Source: Halomonas citrativorans
GTDB taxonomy: Bacteria; Pseudomonadota; Gammaproteobacteria; Pseudomonadales; Halomonadaceae
Assembly (NCBI RefSeq): GCF_900163645.1
Contig: NZ_FUKM01000050.1
Span: forward strand, 1-64,000
Length of the DNA: 64,000 bases
Direction: 5' to 3'
The notes below the pieces were generated by a model. The model was not told the DNA's origin, ran no database searches, and was given only the letters and a program-made list of their open reading frames with translations. This document shows positions 17,201-25,222 of this stretch, piece after piece (the first letter of the stretch is position 1; each line of letters starts with the position of its first letter). Position numbers and translations under genes: made by a program.

Positions 17201-17358
17201 TAAAGCGCGAAGCAGATGGCGTCCAGAATCGAGCTTTTCCCGGCGCCTGTCGGGCCGTTGATCAAAAACAGCGGGCTTCTACCCAGCTGAGAAAAGTTGA
17301 TGGTCTCCTCGGCCGCAAAAGGGCCGAAGGCCTGCATGGTGAGTACGAGCGGCGTCAT
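14290..17358 (-). CDS. sbcC: Exonuclease subunit SbcC
   Basis: A 1022-aa SMC-like ATPase. Walker A is GPTGAGKS (residues 35-42). Two very long glutamine-rich coiled coils flank the zinc hook CPVCG at about residue 505. The C-terminal half carries the signature LSGGESFMAALALAL and Walker B LDTLFIDEGFGSLD. With SbcD it forms the Mre11/Rad50-like complex that cleaves DNA hairpins and processes double-strand ends. The start overlaps the sbcD stop by 4 bp (ATGA). The length matches E. coli SbcC (1048 aa). Confidence 0.97.
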   Translation of the reverse strand: MTPLVLTMQAFGPFAAEETINFSQLGRSPLFLINGPTGAGKSSILDAICFALYGQTTGEERSGTQMRCDQAADTLLTEVTLDFYLRGESYRVRRVPQQERPKARGEGTTTQNAEAQLWRLTAEGKENQCLVARSVNDATAQVQALLGLDASQFRQVMVLPQGKFRELLLAESKDREKIFSQLFQTQIFQRIEEHLRTQANQIDRAVKDHQHRVQGILDASDSESEAALIEALETLVPEHQAAEQTLAIAKQQYQQALVAERKGQECQALFDRHTALGAEKNQLLYQRPEIERVQQRLNAHEQTQALAEPFHRVQTAQQTASATQQERVQAQTTVEKQQATHQHAQQALQQAQTRYQQLPERREQAGRLQQALEQFQALTVVEQALQQAQQTWQSLHQQLDQQTQQRDTIAEQGEALAARLKAEQIERYHLAGCDEVLKSRQALHTQRQTLAGLESQRAVLAEQVAQAASDVERQQQTVERYKRRATEQEMHWHQGQAALLAARLENQQPCPVCGSREHPAPAVQEQPPVTQADVKRARTEHEQAHQALVQAQQLQQRLTQQLKYNDEQSEYLRHTLGEWGAKPLSALEAACQESQRHVERYQVLTRELAAQERTLEQQRSEWKALDTQVKTQQPELEAAQKRCHQLEAQCEQLRRALPEPHGSLESLQAELGRVQSDIQQSEAAWQSAQESAHHAQTALARAETTLSDITQRAADATQALSVAQNEWQLALSGSAFDNDADFIQARLEAPERQALIETVTLFQQALAKLDGQLEDSQTRLEGLTPPDLTALADQVTAAQAHEQVCDQTYQRLTARIAQLTATQQKLKAAHAAEAELEAEYRLWGTLSEIANGRTGHRISLQRFVLGVLLDDVLIQASERLVRMSRGRYQLVRREDPSKGNKASGLELDVADTYTGKNRPVATLSGGESFMAALALALGLSDVVQAYAGGIQLDTLFIDEGFGSLDQDALDQAIAMLSELQMGGRMIGIISHVSELKEQMPVRIEVRASRQGSTVQVQGVIPA

Positions 17359-18503
17359 GACTGGCCCTCTTCATCGCGGCTCAGGGAGGTGATGACATCA
17401 CTCATGGCGCGCGCCTGGTCCGCGCTCATGGCGTCACCGCTGGTTTGTTCGAAGAAGTCGCTGAACATATCCAGGGCATTAAAGCGCAGCCGTTCGCGAT
17501 CCAGTTGCTGACGCTGCTGCGTCCCTAGCATGCCGGGCTTTTCGAGGTGCAAAACGTTAGGGTAAATAGCGCGCAGCTTGCCCATGGGGTCTAAAATAGC
17601 GTGGCGGTCGGTTAATCTGACTAACAGGTAGTCATCGGCATGGAGGTCCTCGCGCCCTTGTCTCAACAGCTCATCAAGCTCGCCTTCCAGCACGCGCACT
17701 TCGCGCTTGGGCACCAGCGGGCGATGCTCAATGCCGGTCACTCCCTCGTTACCTATATCCACAAGCGTAACGCCTTTACGCTGCCGAGCTTCTGAAAAGC
17801 TGTATTTAAGCAGCGAGCCGCTGTAGCGAATATGTTCGCCGCCGCGGTATTGCGGGCCATGCAAGTGACCAAGCGCGACATAGTCGAAGCTGTGCATGGG
17901 CTCCCAGGCAACGCTTTCTGCACCGCCCAAGGTTAACGGGCGCTCGGAATCAGATGCGCTGCCGCCATCTACAAAGCAGTGGCTCATCAGCACCGTTGGG
18001 CGGGTAGCGTGGCGCTTCTCACCAATACGCGTTAGCAAGTAGCGGTGGGCGCTATCAAAGTCGCGGACCGGTTCACCGAACTGGCTGCGTACGCATTCCG
18101 GATCAGCATAGGGCACGCCAAAAATATCAATCTCAACGCCGTTACTAGCGAGCGTAACCGGGGTATCGCAGGCGCTCAAGTCAGAAAGAATATGCAGCCC
18201 GGCCTGACGCAAATGGCGTGCACCAAAGCCCAAGCGCTCGGCACCATCGTGATTGCCGGAAATGATGACCACTGGCAAACCACGCGCTTGGCAAAGCTCG
18301 CCCAGCACATCATCGAGCAGCGTCACGGCCGTGGCAGGCGGCACCGAGCGGTCATAGATATCGCCTGCAATCAGCACAGCATCCACGGCTTCGCGGTCGA
18401 CGATCTCGATCAGTTGGTTTAGAACGTGGCGCTGGTCTTCAAGCAGTGAGATGTTGTGAAACAACCTCCCCAGGTGCCAATCGGCGGTATGAAGTAGACG
18501 CAT
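17355..18503 (-). CDS. sbcD: Exonuclease subunit SbcD
   Basis: A 382-aa Mre11-type metallophosphoesterase. The metal-binding motifs are DWHLGR (residues 8-13), AGDIYDR, SGNHD, SHCF and GHLHGPQ. It is the nuclease partner of SbcC, giving ATP-independent endonuclease and ATP-dependent 3'-5' exonuclease activity in the complex. It is first in the sbcDC operon and its TGA overlaps the sbcC ATG, so production is coupled. Palindromes such as those at 11119 and 59776 are the type of structure this complex attacks. Confidence 0.97.
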   Translation of the reverse strand: MRLLHTADWHLGRLFHNISLLEDQRHVLNQLIEIVDREAVDAVLIAGDIYDRSVPPATAVTLLDDVLGELCQARGLPVVIISGNHDGAERLGFGARHLRQAGLHILSDLSACDTPVTLASNGVEIDIFGVPYADPECVRSQFGEPVRDFDSAHRYLLTRIGEKRHATRPTVLMSHCFVDGGSASDSERPLTLGGAESVAWEPMHSFDYVALGHLHGPQYRGGEHIRYSGSLLKYSFSEARQRKGVTLVDIGNEGVTGIEHRPLVPKREVRVLEGELDELLRQGREDLHADDYLLVRLTDRHAILDPMGKLRAIYPNVLHLEKPGMLGTQQRQQLDRERLRFNALDMFSDFFEQTSGDAMSADQARAMSDVITSLSRDEEGQS

Positions 18504-18583
18504 GGTAGGCTCAACAGCAGGTTAGGTGGTAGCATCATAACAACCTAACCTGACGGCGTTTAGCCTTTACTGGTGAGAAACAC

Positions 18584-19408
18584 TTAGGGGGTCTTGGGCA
18601 GCTGACGTTTATGCTCGGTGCGGGTATAGGTATCAATAATGGTGGTGTACGCCTCATCGCTGATGGCATCGCCGACCAGGAAGGCATCAATATCCACATA
18701 AGTCACGCCTAGCGCCACTTCATCCGCCAGCTGGGGTTTGAGCGTTTCAAGGTCAGCAGTGGGTTGTTTTTCAACCAAAGCGGCGGGGGCGCCCAGCGCC
18801 GCACCGACGTCACGCACCTGGCGTTTGGTTAGTCCGGTGAGCGGCGCAACGTCACAGGCACCGTCGCCATATTTGGTGAAAAAGCCCATTAGTGCTTCGG
18901 CGGCTTGATCCGTGCCGACCACCAGGCCGCTTCGTGCTCCGGCCGCTGCGTATTGCGTCACCATACGCTGGCGCGCCTTGATATTGCCCAACACAAAGTC
19001 GCGGTGAGCGTCGTCTCTAAACGTTAGCCCACCCTCTTCCAGTGCGGTCAGCAGGGCATCACTTGCCGGTTTAACGTTAACGGTCAGCACATGATCGGGG
19101 TCGATAAACGACAACGCCTTCTGCGCATCGTCTTCATCCTGCTGAGTACCATAAGGCAACCGCATCGCGTAAAAAGAGGCGTCGATGCCCTGCTCACGCG
19201 CCTTATTAACCGCCAGCTGCGCCAAGCGGCCGCCTACTGTGGAATCCACGCCGCCACTAATGCCCAATACCAGCGCATGCTGCCCTGTATCGATCATTTC
19301 GCGACACAAGAAATCAACGCGCTTATCAACCTCTTGCTGGGGGTCAATACGCGGCTTTACCTGTAAAACCGTTTGAATATGCGATTGGGTTGCCTGCTGA
19401 TCTACCAT
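18584..19408 (-). CDS. nadE: Ammonia-dependent NAD+ synthetase NadE
   Basis: A 274-aa enzyme that adenylates nicotinic acid adenine dinucleotide and amidates it with ammonia to form NAD+. The PP-loop ATP pyrophosphatase motif is GISGGVDSTV (near residue 45), followed by RLPYGTQQDEDDAQ and VGTDQAAEALMGFFTKYGDG, as in E. coli NadE (275 aa). There is no glutaminase domain. A GGAGG ribosome site precedes the ATG at 19408. The next gene on the strand upstream is pncC, also in NAD metabolism, so the pair may form an operon. Confidence 0.95.
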   Translation of the reverse strand: MVDQQATQSHIQTVLQVKPRIDPQQEVDKRVDFLCREMIDTGQHALVLGISGGVDSTVGGRLAQLAVNKAREQGIDASFYAMRLPYGTQQDEDDAQKALSFIDPDHVLTVNVKPASDALLTALEEGGLTFRDDAHRDFVLGNIKARQRMVTQYAAAGARSGLVVGTDQAAEALMGFFTKYGDGACDVAPLTGLTKRQVRDVGAALGAPAALVEKQPTADLETLKPQLADEVALGVTYVDIDAFLVGDAISDEAYTTIIDTYTRTEHKRQLPKTP

Positions 19409-19485
19409 CCTGGCCTCCTTGCGGTCGAATGTTCATCCATAGCGGATAGCGTTTTATTCAGGCTAGAGCAGAAATGTGTTTGGTT

Positions 19486-19995
19486 CTACTCATCTAATGG
19501 CGCGCTACCGTTCAATACATCACGGTGATATTTAGGAATGCGCTCCAATGCATAGTGCGCGGCGGCTAGGCGAACGTCGTTACGATCACCGGAAAAGCGG
19601 CGAGTCTCGGTAATCATGTAAATCTTCTGATCATGGAGAAATGCCCAGGCAAAGCATACCGTACCGACGGGAATATCATCATGCGGTTCAGGGCCTGCAA
19701 TCCCGGTATTGGCGACGGTTATATTGGCATCGTTATTATTAAGTGCCCCTAACGCCATTTCTCGAGAGGTTTCTTCACTGGTAAGCCCATACGTATCAAT
19801 TGTATCGAAGCTGACGGACAGGTAGCGATTTTTTGCCTCAGGGGAATAAACCGCCAGCCCACAGTCAATACACTGCCCGCTACCGGGCACACGGGCCAGC
19901 TCAGAGACGATCAACCCTGCGGTGCATGACTCGGCAGTGGCCAATTTGAGTTTTTGCTGCTGTAGATAATCAGTAATTTGCTTAAGCAATTCCAT
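19486..19995 (-). CDS. pncC: Nicotinamide-nucleotide amidase PncC (CinA C-terminal domain)
   Basis: A 169-aa stand-alone CinA_C domain. Signatures are LATAESCTAGLIVSELARVPG with the catalytic serine, then YSPEAKNRYL and ANTGIAGPEPHDDIPVGTVCFA. Family members deamidate nicotinamide mononucleotide to nicotinic acid mononucleotide and recycle by-products of DNA ligase. The neighbour nadE performs the last step of NAD+ synthesis, which supports this role. The domain is slightly diverged from E. coli PncC (GIAGP retained), so confidence in the exact activity is moderate. Confidence 0.88.
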   Translation of the reverse strand: MELLKQITDYLQQQKLKLATAESCTAGLIVSELARVPGSGQCIDCGLAVYSPEAKNRYLSVSFDTIDTYGLTSEETSREMALGALNNNDANITVANTGIAGPEPHDDIPVGTVCFAWAFLHDQKIYMITETRRFSGDRNDVRLAAAHYALERIPKYHRDVLNGSAPLDE

Positions 19996-20131
19996 TGCGT
20001 ATCTCCTGACAAATCACAATCCCTGTCGTTTTATTCTTCCCATTAAAAGGTAGCTGTTCTCGAAGAGGGCTGAAAAATCAGCCAGCAAGTTCATCATTTG
20101 TTAATAACGCGCCATTGCCCAGGGATCAAAA

Positions 20132-20157
20132 AAGCCCTTATCAATTGATAAGGGCTT
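20132..20157 (-). terminator. Terminator of the lpxR-like gene
   Basis: AAGCCCTTATC (20132-20142) pairs with GATAAGGGCTT (20147-20157), loop AATT, and on the minus strand is followed by a T-run. It lies downstream of the lpxR-like gene. The identical 11-bp stem is reused in the terminator at 55155. Confidence 0.85.
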
Positions 20158-20226
20158 AGCGCTGTTTCTTCCACCCATCCGTGTAGGAGCTATTCTGTAA
20201 GCGTTAGTCATGACGCTCCTCTACAC

Positions 20227-20250
20227 TGACCAGGGCATTTGCCCTGGTCA
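20227..20250. other. Hairpin between lpxR-like gene and its terminator
   Basis: TGACCAGGGC (20227-20236) and GCCCTGGTCA (20241-20250) form a 10-bp stem with a 4-nt loop, without a T-tract. It may stabilise the 3' end of the mRNA. Confidence 0.5.
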
Positions 20251-20279
20251 TGTGCTGAACAAGTCGGAAGGCTTTTTAA

Positions 20280-21269
20280 CTAGAAGCTTTTTGAAAGCGT
20301 AATCGCGCCGTACTTGTCCTGCTTCTCTTGGCCATCAAATTCACGTGTCCGCTGAACACCGGAAAAAACGGCTTGCCACTCATCCCAGGCAATGGCAAAA
20401 CCAGCGGCCCCTTCTCCTACCCACTCTTTACGGTCAACCGAGTGACTGCTGGAAAACACGTTGCCATCCAGAGTGAGGTTATGCGCGACGTAGTAGCCTT
20501 CGACATTAGCGAACACATACCACTGCCAGCCCGTTGTACTCGTCATGCGGCCACGGTTACTGGGGTTGGGGGTAAGCGTCGGGATACCGCTGGCATCATC
20601 ACCCCAGCGAACGCCATAACCCGCACTGGCGTAGGTATTGAGGTTGCCCAAGGCAACGCTGACACCGGGGCCGTGAGCCAAGCGCTTACCGGCCAGAGGC
20701 ACGTTATGCCACCACTGACGACGCATGGTTAGGTTAAGCAATGGCTCATCCTTTAATTGATGATGCCAGCCGTTTGGGCGTTCGCTATTGGTGGCACGGT
20801 GCACCTCACGCTGAATGCTGTCAGCAAGCGATGATGGGCCTACCAGGCCGGCCTCTATATGAAGATCAGTGGCTTGCTGCCAGCGCCCTACCGGGACATC
20901 TTCATAAAGCGACATACCCGCATAGACCAGGCCTGCATAGGGGCGGTCGTCCTCAATTAGCTCAGAGCGCTCGATATCATCCGGCGTATAAATCTGGTGC
21001 ACCAATCGGAAAGCAACTGAATCCGCTTGGCCTATCAAACTATCAGGCAGCGCCGTGGCTAAACGCTGGGTCCAGTTTTCCGGGCTGGGCTTAAATGCCC
21101 AATTAAGCTCAAAACCGCTGGTAAAGTGCCCATCGTCACTGCTCATTAGACCGTCATTTTCATGTGTCACAGAAATGACGTTGTTATCTGCATTCGCCAA
21201 GGCAGGGAGTAGACTCATTGCTGCTACAAAGGGAAGCAGGCGCCAAGCAGGCAGGCAGACGTTGTACAT
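20280..21269 (-). CDS. Lipid A deacylase LpxR family outer-membrane protein
   Basis: A 329-aa protein with an N-terminal signal (WRLLPFVAAMSLLPALANA, cleavage near residue 28) and a terminal phenylalanine (SKSF) as in outer-membrane barrels. The N-terminal block ISVTHENDGLMSSDDGHFTSG carries the Asn-Asp pair used by LpxR, and RPYAGLVYAGMSLY is the next conserved stretch. LpxR removes the 3'-acyloxyacyl group from lipid A at the outer leaflet. Whether this homologue deacylates in vivo is unknown. It is monocistronic, with a strong terminator. Confidence 0.85.
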   Translation of the reverse strand: MYNVCLPAWRLLPFVAAMSLLPALANADNNVISVTHENDGLMSSDDGHFTSGFELNWAFKPSPENWTQRLATALPDSLIGQADSVAFRLVHQIYTPDDIERSELIEDDRPYAGLVYAGMSLYEDVPVGRWQQATDLHIEAGLVGPSSLADSIQREVHRATNSERPNGWHHQLKDEPLLNLTMRRQWWHNVPLAGKRLAHGPGVSVALGNLNTYASAGYGVRWGDDASGIPTLTPNPSNRGRMTSTTGWQWYVFANVEGYYVAHNLTLDGNVFSSSHSVDRKEWVGEGAAGFAIAWDEWQAVFSGVQRTREFDGQEKQDKYGAITLSKSF

Positions 21270-21532
21270 TGCTCATCCCTTGAGTGGGGGTTAAAACCAA
21301 AGTAGCGCCCTTGAAGAGCGCTAGCAAACATTTCTGATTGTATGTAAACATGCAAAAAGATAGCAAGGAAATATTATTCGCCGAGCATCAATAACAACCC
21401 AAAACCCTGGCGCAAGGCGCTGCATCTCTTCTGTTCCAAAGGTTGGTAACAGTAAGCATAGCCAGTTCATATGCCCTCGATACGCGCACCACCAGTTGGC
21501 AGTACCTTGCTGTATGTATTTAAAGAAATAGC

Positions 21533-22072
21533 CTAGCGGTCCCTTAAAAGCCATTGCGGAGTAATTTCATGCTGGCCGTTTTCATCAGTGATAAACAGCG
21601 AGCCCTCACTCACCATAACAGCCCAGTTAATGGCGCGCGGGAGGTTCTGAGCAATCACTGCCAAGGCTTCTTGAGGCAAGGTCGCTACGTGAAGGTTTTT
21701 AAGGGTTGCCACGCCTGGAAGCACTTTGTTTTCCCATATATCGGTGCGCCCGTAGGCAAGCAGCGATACGCGCTCGGCGCGCCGTGAACACCAAGTTAGG
21801 CGTTCGGCATCCGACAAGCCTACTTCGACCCAATGCAGCACCCGCCCATCCAGGCTCTTTTCCCATAGTGCGGGTTCATCCACATCGGAAAGCCCGCGCC
21901 CAAATGCAATCGCCTCGCTGTACCACAGTACATAAGCAATCAGCCGCGCACTCATCCGCTCTTCTGTTTCAGAGGGGTGGCGTGCCACGGTAAAACGTAG
22001 CGTTTCATACACCCCACGATCCAGGTCGGTAAGGTTAATATCAACTTTGTAAGGCGTCGCACTAAGGGCCAT
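21533..22072 (-). CDS. yaeQ: YaeQ family protein
   Basis: A 179-aa protein with the YaeQ pattern: MALSATPYKVDINLTDLDRG, then HPSETEERMSARLIAYVLWY and a C-terminal half rich in beta strands. The fold is related to PD-(D/E)xK nucleases. E. coli and Salmonella homologues were linked to suppression of rfaH-related defects, but the biochemical role is unclear. It is followed after 56 bp, on the same strand upstream, by the GST gene. Both are small cytoplasmic proteins with no obvious shared pathway. Confidence 0.9.
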   Translation of the reverse strand: MALSATPYKVDINLTDLDRGVYETLRFTVARHPSETEERMSARLIAYVLWYSEAIAFGRGLSDVDEPALWEKSLDGRVLHWVEVGLSDAERLTWCSRRAERVSLLAYGRTDIWENKVLPGVATLKNLHVATLPQEALAVIAQNLPRAINWAVMVSEGSLFITDENGQHEITPQWLLRDR

Positions 22073-22128
22073 CAGAATATCCAGCGATAAATTTTGGCTA
22101 GTTTACCTGATGCGCGGCCCGATAGGCG

Positions 22129-22818
22129 CTAGGCATTCCGATAATCAGCCGTTAGGGTGCTGTGTTTTAACGTATCGGCTTCGTGATTAGGCTCACGCCA
22201 TTTTTCGTCGAGCGCTGCTTGATACCACGCCTGCATCGCTGGCAGCGTCAACAGGTGCTTTGCATAAGCGTTCGAAGCCTCGCTTAAAGGCAAGCCAAAC
22301 GTTTGTACACGGAAGACGACAGGTGCGTAGAAGGCATCTACCGCCGTAAATTCGTCACCTGCCAGGTAAGGGCCACCAAAGCGTGAAAGGCCTTCTTGCC
22401 AAAGCCTATCCAATCGAGCGAGATCAGCTCTGAGCCCAGCAGAAACATCCTGAAGCGTGACGCGCACGCCGCAGTTCATGGGGCATTCGTTACGTAACGT
22501 GGAAAAGCCGCTATGCATTTCGGCGCTGGCCGAACGTGCCCAGGCACGTATTGTCGCCTCTTTTGGCCATACCCGAGCATGCTGCTCGGCAATGTATTCA
22601 ACAATGGCCAGCGAATCCCAGACGGCCGTCTCGCCATCCACCAGGCAAGGCACAAGCCCGGAAGGCGAAAAGCGAATAAACGTATCACGACTCGCCCCAT
22701 TGCCACCCTCAAAGGCCATAACGTGTTCCTTAAAAGGGATATTAAGCGCTTTCATAAGCACCCAAGGCCGCAATGACCATGAAGAGTAATTCTTGTTGGC
22801 AATGTAGAGATCAAACAT
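22129..22818 (-). CDS. Glutathione S-transferase family protein
   Basis: A 229-aa GST with a thioredoxin-like N-terminal domain (LYIANKNYSSWSLRPWVLMK, then GLVPCLVDGETAVWDSLAI with the cis-proline and Ser-binding loop) and an all-helical C-terminal domain starting near residue 90. The SSWSLRPW motif places a serine/tryptophan at the site that activates glutathione in this bacterial subgroup. The substrate is unknown. It shares strand and spacing with yaeQ downstream. Confidence 0.9.
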   Translation of the reverse strand: MFDLYIANKNYSSWSLRPWVLMKALNIPFKEHVMAFEGGNGASRDTFIRFSPSGLVPCLVDGETAVWDSLAIVEYIAEQHARVWPKEATIRAWARSASAEMHSGFSTLRNECPMNCGVRVTLQDVSAGLRADLARLDRLWQEGLSRFGGPYLAGDEFTAVDAFYAPVVFRVQTFGLPLSEASNAYAKHLLTLPAMQAWYQAALDEKWREPNHEADTLKHSTLTADYRNA

Positions 22819-23030
22819 GGTTACCCCTTTTTTACGTCAAATAAGCAAGGATGGCTACGCTGGTCGCATTAGGTCGCCTTTCTTTATCCCATAAACTGCC
22901 TGTTTCATCGTCAAACAGATTCTTTTTTTTACTTTATTTAAACCAAGGTCGTGTATGCAAGAAAATATCAAGCTGTACGATGTTACCGATAACATAGTCA
23001 GCAATTAGCACTATCATTGGGAGTACTCGC

Positions 23031-24410
23031 ATGGATGGATGGACGCAAACGTTGTCCACAGGACCGTTGCTAGGCATTGCAGCATTAGCGGTCTTATCCC
23101 TTTTAATATTGATCATCAGACTCAAGATGCATGCGTTTGTGGCGTTGATGTTGGTGAGCTTACTGACGGCGCTCGCCACGCAGATTCCAGTCAATGCGAT
23201 TGTTCCCACAATGGTGGATAGCTTTGGGGGAACGCTAGGCGCTGTTGCTCTACTGGTAGGGTTAGGGGCAATGCTTGGCAAGCTTGTTGAGCATTCAGGC
23301 GGCGCCAAAGCGCTTGCCGATAAAATGATTGATCTCTTCGGCGAAAAGCGAGCGCCTTTTGCCCTCGGTATCACGTCACTGCTAATGGGCTTTCCGATAT
23401 TTTTTGATGCCGGTTTGATCGTCATGCTGCCCATTATCTTTGCAGTTTCGCGTCGTCTGGGCGGCCCCATCCTTCTTTATGCCATGCCTGCTGCCGCTGC
23501 CTTTTCGGTTATGCATGTTTTCCTGCCCCCTCACCCAGGCCCGGTTACCGCATCGGAGCTTTATGAGGCAAATTTAGGGTTATTGCTGCTTGCTGGCGTG
23601 GTGATTGCATTCCCCCTTTGGTGGATATCAGGCTATATGTGGGGGAAAATTGTCGCGAAGCGCTACCCCTTCCCTCTCGCAGACTCCCTGTTCGGTGACG
23701 TCAGCGATGACCACGTTATCAACCCGCCTTCGGTCAGCGTTGTTATCAGCATGCTGTTGCTGCCGATTGTGCTGATCTTCATGAACACCGGCTTAAACTT
23801 TCTTCGCTCAATGGGCGTTGTGGATAGTGACGCGCTATGGTTCCAACTGCTATCAGCCGTCGGCAACACGCCGGTAGCGCTGCTTATTTCAACGTTGGTA
23901 GCAATGTTAGTACTAGGCCGCCGCCAAGGTATCGGAGGCAGTGCGTTAGAAAAAATACTGGATTCTTCTCTGGGGCCGATTTGCTCGGTGATCCTGATAA
24001 CCGGCGCTGGGGGCATGTTCGGAGGTGTACTCAGGGCATCCGGCATTGGCGATGCGTTATCGAGTTCGCTCAGCGATATTGGTTTACCGATCATTCTGGC
24101 GGCTTATGTCATTGCCGTGATTATGCGCTTGGCCCAAGGCTCGGCAACTGTCGCTCTGGTAACCGCCGCTGGGCTCATGGCACCCGCCGTGATTGGCGGT
24201 GACTTTACATCCATGCAGGTAGTGGCGATTACCCTGGCAACAGCAGCGGGCTCTGTCTTTGCGGGGCATGTCAACGACTCCGGGTTCTGGCTCGTTGGCC
24301 GCCTTTTAGGAATGGACGTCAAGACAACGCTCAAGACCTGGACAGTGCAGCAGGCGCTCGAATCCGTTGTCGGCTTTATATTCGCGGTTATTATTTTCAT
24401 GCTGTTTTAG
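23031..24410 (+). CDS. GntP family gluconate/idonate permease
   Basis: A 459-aa inner-membrane permease of the GntP family with about twelve helices. Recognisable stretches are FGGTLGAVALLVGLGAMLG, ITSLLMGFPIFFDAGLIVM and HVFLPPHPGPVTASEL. Members import gluconate or L-idonate with protons. The start at ATG 23031 has GGGAG at the right distance. It is the first gene of an operon with an IdnO-like and an IdnD-like dehydrogenase, so the substrate is likely L-idonate, 5-ketogluconate or gluconate. No regulator gene is next to it. Confidence 0.92.
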   Translation: MDGWTQTLSTGPLLGIAALAVLSLLILIIRLKMHAFVALMLVSLLTALATQIPVNAIVPTMVDSFGGTLGAVALLVGLGAMLGKLVEHSGGAKALADKMIDLFGEKRAPFALGITSLLMGFPIFFDAGLIVMLPIIFAVSRRLGGPILLYAMPAAAAFSVMHVFLPPHPGPVTASELYEANLGLLLLAGVVIAFPLWWISGYMWGKIVAKRYPFPLADSLFGDVSDDHVINPPSVSVVISMLLLPIVLIFMNTGLNFLRSMGVVDSDALWFQLLSAVGNTPVALLISTLVAMLVLGRRQGIGGSALEKILDSSLGPICSVILITGAGGMFGGVLRASGIGDALSSSLSDIGLPIILAAYVIAVIMRLAQGSATVALVTAAGLMAPAVIGGDFTSMQVVAITLATAAGSVFAGHVNDSGFWLVGRLLGMDVKTTLKTWTVQQALESVVGFIFAVIIFMLF

Positions 24411-24419
24411 GTGAGCACG

Positions 24420-25190
24420 ATGACAAAAACACTTTTCGATATTAACGGCCGCTTGGCACTGGTAACCGGATCCTCAAGGGGGCTGGGCAATGCGCTTGCT
24501 AGGGGGCTTGCTTCCCAAGGAGCTCATATCATTGTGCATGGGCGGGACCTGGAAAGCGTCAAGGAGGAAGCCCTCAACATCGCCCAAGAGACAGGCGCCA
24601 ACGTTGAAGCCATCAGCTTTGATGTCACTGATGCCCGGGCGACTCAGCAAGCCGTAGAAGCACTTATCGATCAATTTGGCGTTCCGGATATCCTGGTCAA
24701 CAATGCAGGGCTTCAACGCCGAGCGCCGTTCAATGAGTACTCTACGTCAGATTGGGATGCGCTCATCGCCACCAATCTTTCGAGCCTGTTTTACGTGTCT
24801 CGTGCGTTGACTCCAGCCATGAGTGAACGCGGCTCGGGTAAGGTCATCAACATCGGCTCGGTACAGTCCAAACTTGCCAGAGAAACCATCGCCCCCTATT
24901 CGGCAACCAAAGGCGGTGTTGCTCTGCTCACGCAGGGCATGGCTGCTGACCTCGCTCGCTTCAACATTCAGGTCAACTGCATTTCTCCTGGCTATTTCAA
25001 AACCAAAATGAATACAGCGTTATGGCAAGACCCGAGTTTTAATCAGTGGGTGGAAAAACGTACCCCAGCGCAACGCTGGGGGCATTTCGACGAACTGGTG
25101 GGCACGCTGGTCTATCTCTGTTCGGATGCTTCAAGTTTCGTTTCTGGACAAAATATTTTCGTTGATGGCGGAATGACCTCGGTGGTTTAA
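24420..25190 (+). CDS. idnO: Gluconate 5-dehydrogenase (SDR family)
   Basis: A 256-aa short-chain dehydrogenase. The cofactor site is TGSSRGLGNALARGLA, followed by NNAGLQRRAP, and the active-site Ser-Tyr-Lys are in GSVQSK and YSATKGG. It is closest in pattern to IdnO/Ga5DH, which interconverts 5-keto-D-gluconate and D-gluconate with NADP(H). The start at ATG 24420 has AGGTGA five bases upstream, better than the GTG that directly abuts the gntP stop. It sits between the permease and an L-idonate 5-dehydrogenase. Confidence 0.9.
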   Translation: MTKTLFDINGRLALVTGSSRGLGNALARGLASQGAHIIVHGRDLESVKEEALNIAQETGANVEAISFDVTDARATQQAVEALIDQFGVPDILVNNAGLQRRAPFNEYSTSDWDALIATNLSSLFYVSRALTPAMSERGSGKVINIGSVQSKLARETIAPYSATKGGVALLTQGMAADLARFNIQVNCISPGYFKTKMNTALWQDPSFNQWVEKRTPAQRWGHFDELVGTLVYLCSDASSFVSGQNIFVDGGMTSVV

Positions 25191-25222
25191 CACCTGGAAA
25201 TTGCCTTTGGGGATGAAGCACC

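Noticed and set aside
22934..23470. 178-aa minus-strand open frame
   Set aside because: It runs antisense to the well-supported gntP gene and has Ser/Pro-rich composition typical of shadow frames.
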